From Desulfobulbaceae bacterium (GTDB lineage: Bacteria > Desulfobacterota > Desulfobulbia > Desulfobulbales > Desulfobulbaceae), in contig WFUT01000199.1 of the NCBI GenBank assembly GCA_015484845.1, positions 1 to 32,231 on the forward strand: a stretch of 32,231 nucleotides of DNA, read 5' to 3'. Of this stretch, positions 31,611 through 32,231 are shown in pieces. The translations under genes were made by a program, and so were the position numbers. Position 1 is the stretch's first letter, and the number at the start of each line of letters is the position of its first letter. Under the pieces are notes generated by a model. That model had not been told where the DNA came from and did no database searches. It saw nothing but the letters and a program-made list of their open reading frames with translations.

Positions 31611-32231
31611 TCAATACGCCTTGCCGCTGACCTCGTCGGCGGTGAGCCTTCTCCGGTCCATGGCCCACCAGACATAGGCGATGTAGGCGAGCACAAAGGG
31701 AATGGCAATGGCGACATAGGTCATGACCCTCAGGGTGTAGGGACTGGAGGAGGCATTGAAGATGGTCAGGCTCGACTGCAGGTCCACCCTGGAGGGGTAG
31801 AAGGCCGTGTTGTTGTAGGCCGGCAGCAGGAGCACCGTGAGCCCGACCAGTACCGTGCCGGGACCGGCAAACCAGATCCCGGCCCTGCTGGCGGACTTGG
31901 CGCCGCGCAGGACACCGATGATGACCAGGACCAGGCCGCCGGCGAGCAGGCCGAGCAGCCAGGGATTGGCCAGCAGGTTGGCCAGGTACTTGCGGGTCAC
32001 CAGCTCGATGGTGCCCTTGTCATCGACAATCCCGTATCCCTTCATCAGGAGCAGGCTGATCAGCACGTAGAGGAGAAAGGGCAGGGAGCAGATGAAGCTG
32101 GTCCAGACCGCCTTGCGCAGCCGGGGCTCCATCTCGGTGGCACCGGCCAGGTCGATGTTGTTGAGCAGGTAGAGTGCGCCCAGGGTGCGGGCGTTGAAGA
32201 CCAGGAACAGGCCCAGCGACAGGTTGAAGAG
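31611..32231 (-). CDS. cydB: Cytochrome bd ubiquinol oxidase subunit II, C-terminal part (5' end outside window)
   Basis: The frame stays open to the window edge, giving the last 206 residues of CydB, the membrane subunit that pairs with CydA in the high-affinity quinol:O2 oxidase. Hydrophobic helices alternate with typical CydB loops: LFNLSLGLFLVFNARTLGALYLLNN at the edge, WTSFICSLPFLLYVLISLL, a NPWLLGLLAGGLVLV segment, LLLPAYNNTAFYPS (a CydB signature, with SRVDLQSSLTIFNASSSPYTL) and VLAYIAYVWWAMDRR near the C-terminus. A bd oxidase in a likely anaerobe would serve oxygen removal. cydA is presumably upstream, outside the window. Confidence 0.93.
   Translation of the reverse strand, partial: LFNLSLGLFLVFNARTLGALYLLNNIDLAGATEMEPRLRKAVWTSFICSLPFLLYVLISLLLMKGYGIVDDKGTIELVTRKYLANLLANPWLLGLLAGGLVLVIIGVLRGAKSASRAGIWFAGPGTVLVGLTVLLLPAYNNTAFYPSRVDLQSSLTIFNASSSPYTLRVMTYVAIAIPFVLAYIAYVWWAMDRRRLTADEVSGKAY

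Noticed and set aside
1-32231. CRISPR array, IS element or prophage
   Set aside because: No regularly spaced direct repeats, no transposase or integrase, and no phage structural genes were seen in any frame.

Overview
This window is a high-GC bacterial chromosome segment with densely packed housekeeping genes and long, meaningless antisense ORFs. Three things suggest a Desulfobacterota (deltaproteobacterial), perhaps Desulfobulbales-like, sulfate-reducer-type organism: the protein flavour (large fused PurL, class I Fe-S fumarase, cytochrome bd oxidase, sigma-54 two-component system), an arsenic-permease-type operon, and an RdgC-like protein split over two genes. That lineage call is inference from gene content; no marker gene proves it. 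I see no insertion sequence, phage or CRISPR array.

Layout. 1-115: 3' end of a tRNA-Met and its terminator. 115-562: non-coding, with a striking nested palindrome. 563-2776: a minus-strand operon (permease, small thioredoxin, ICMT-like methyltransferase) behind an ArsR-type operator. 2967-3277: minus-strand tRNA-Lys/tRNA-Glu operon with promoter and terminator. 3348-6907: plus-strand RdgC-like pair, gatB and radC. 6956-8102: minus-strand secreted YbhB-type protein and a cysteine hydrolase. They are divergent from a lysR gene at 8377, whose stop overlaps the hemW start. 10501-11370: an orphan, apparently cytoplasmic solute-binding-like protein.

11450-18723: a tightly coupled plus-strand run of ClC-CBS anion transporter, class I fumarase, PDZ/multi-TM/GAF histidine kinase and NtrC-type regulator. 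It runs tail-to-tail into a PilZ gene with a 16-nt overlap. 19044-19547: a non-coding leader with several hairpins. 19548-23351: purL. It is followed by two small lipoprotein-like genes. 24464-28986: a minus-strand two-gene c-di-GMP/envelope module (LysM-FecR-repeat protein, then CHASE2-PAS-GGDEF-EAL) behind a good sigma-70 promoter. 29106-32231: minus-strand cydB (partial), a 30-residue membrane peptide gene and a 752-residue AAA+ ATPase with an N-terminal half I cannot assign.

The parts most worth follow-up are the AAA+ ATPase next to the bd oxidase, the 30-aa peptide, the ClC transporter with a proline selectivity filter and no gating-type internal glutamate in an operon with fumarase and a sensor pair, the two-gene RdgC, and two unrelated palindromes that share a palindrome-of-palindromes design.
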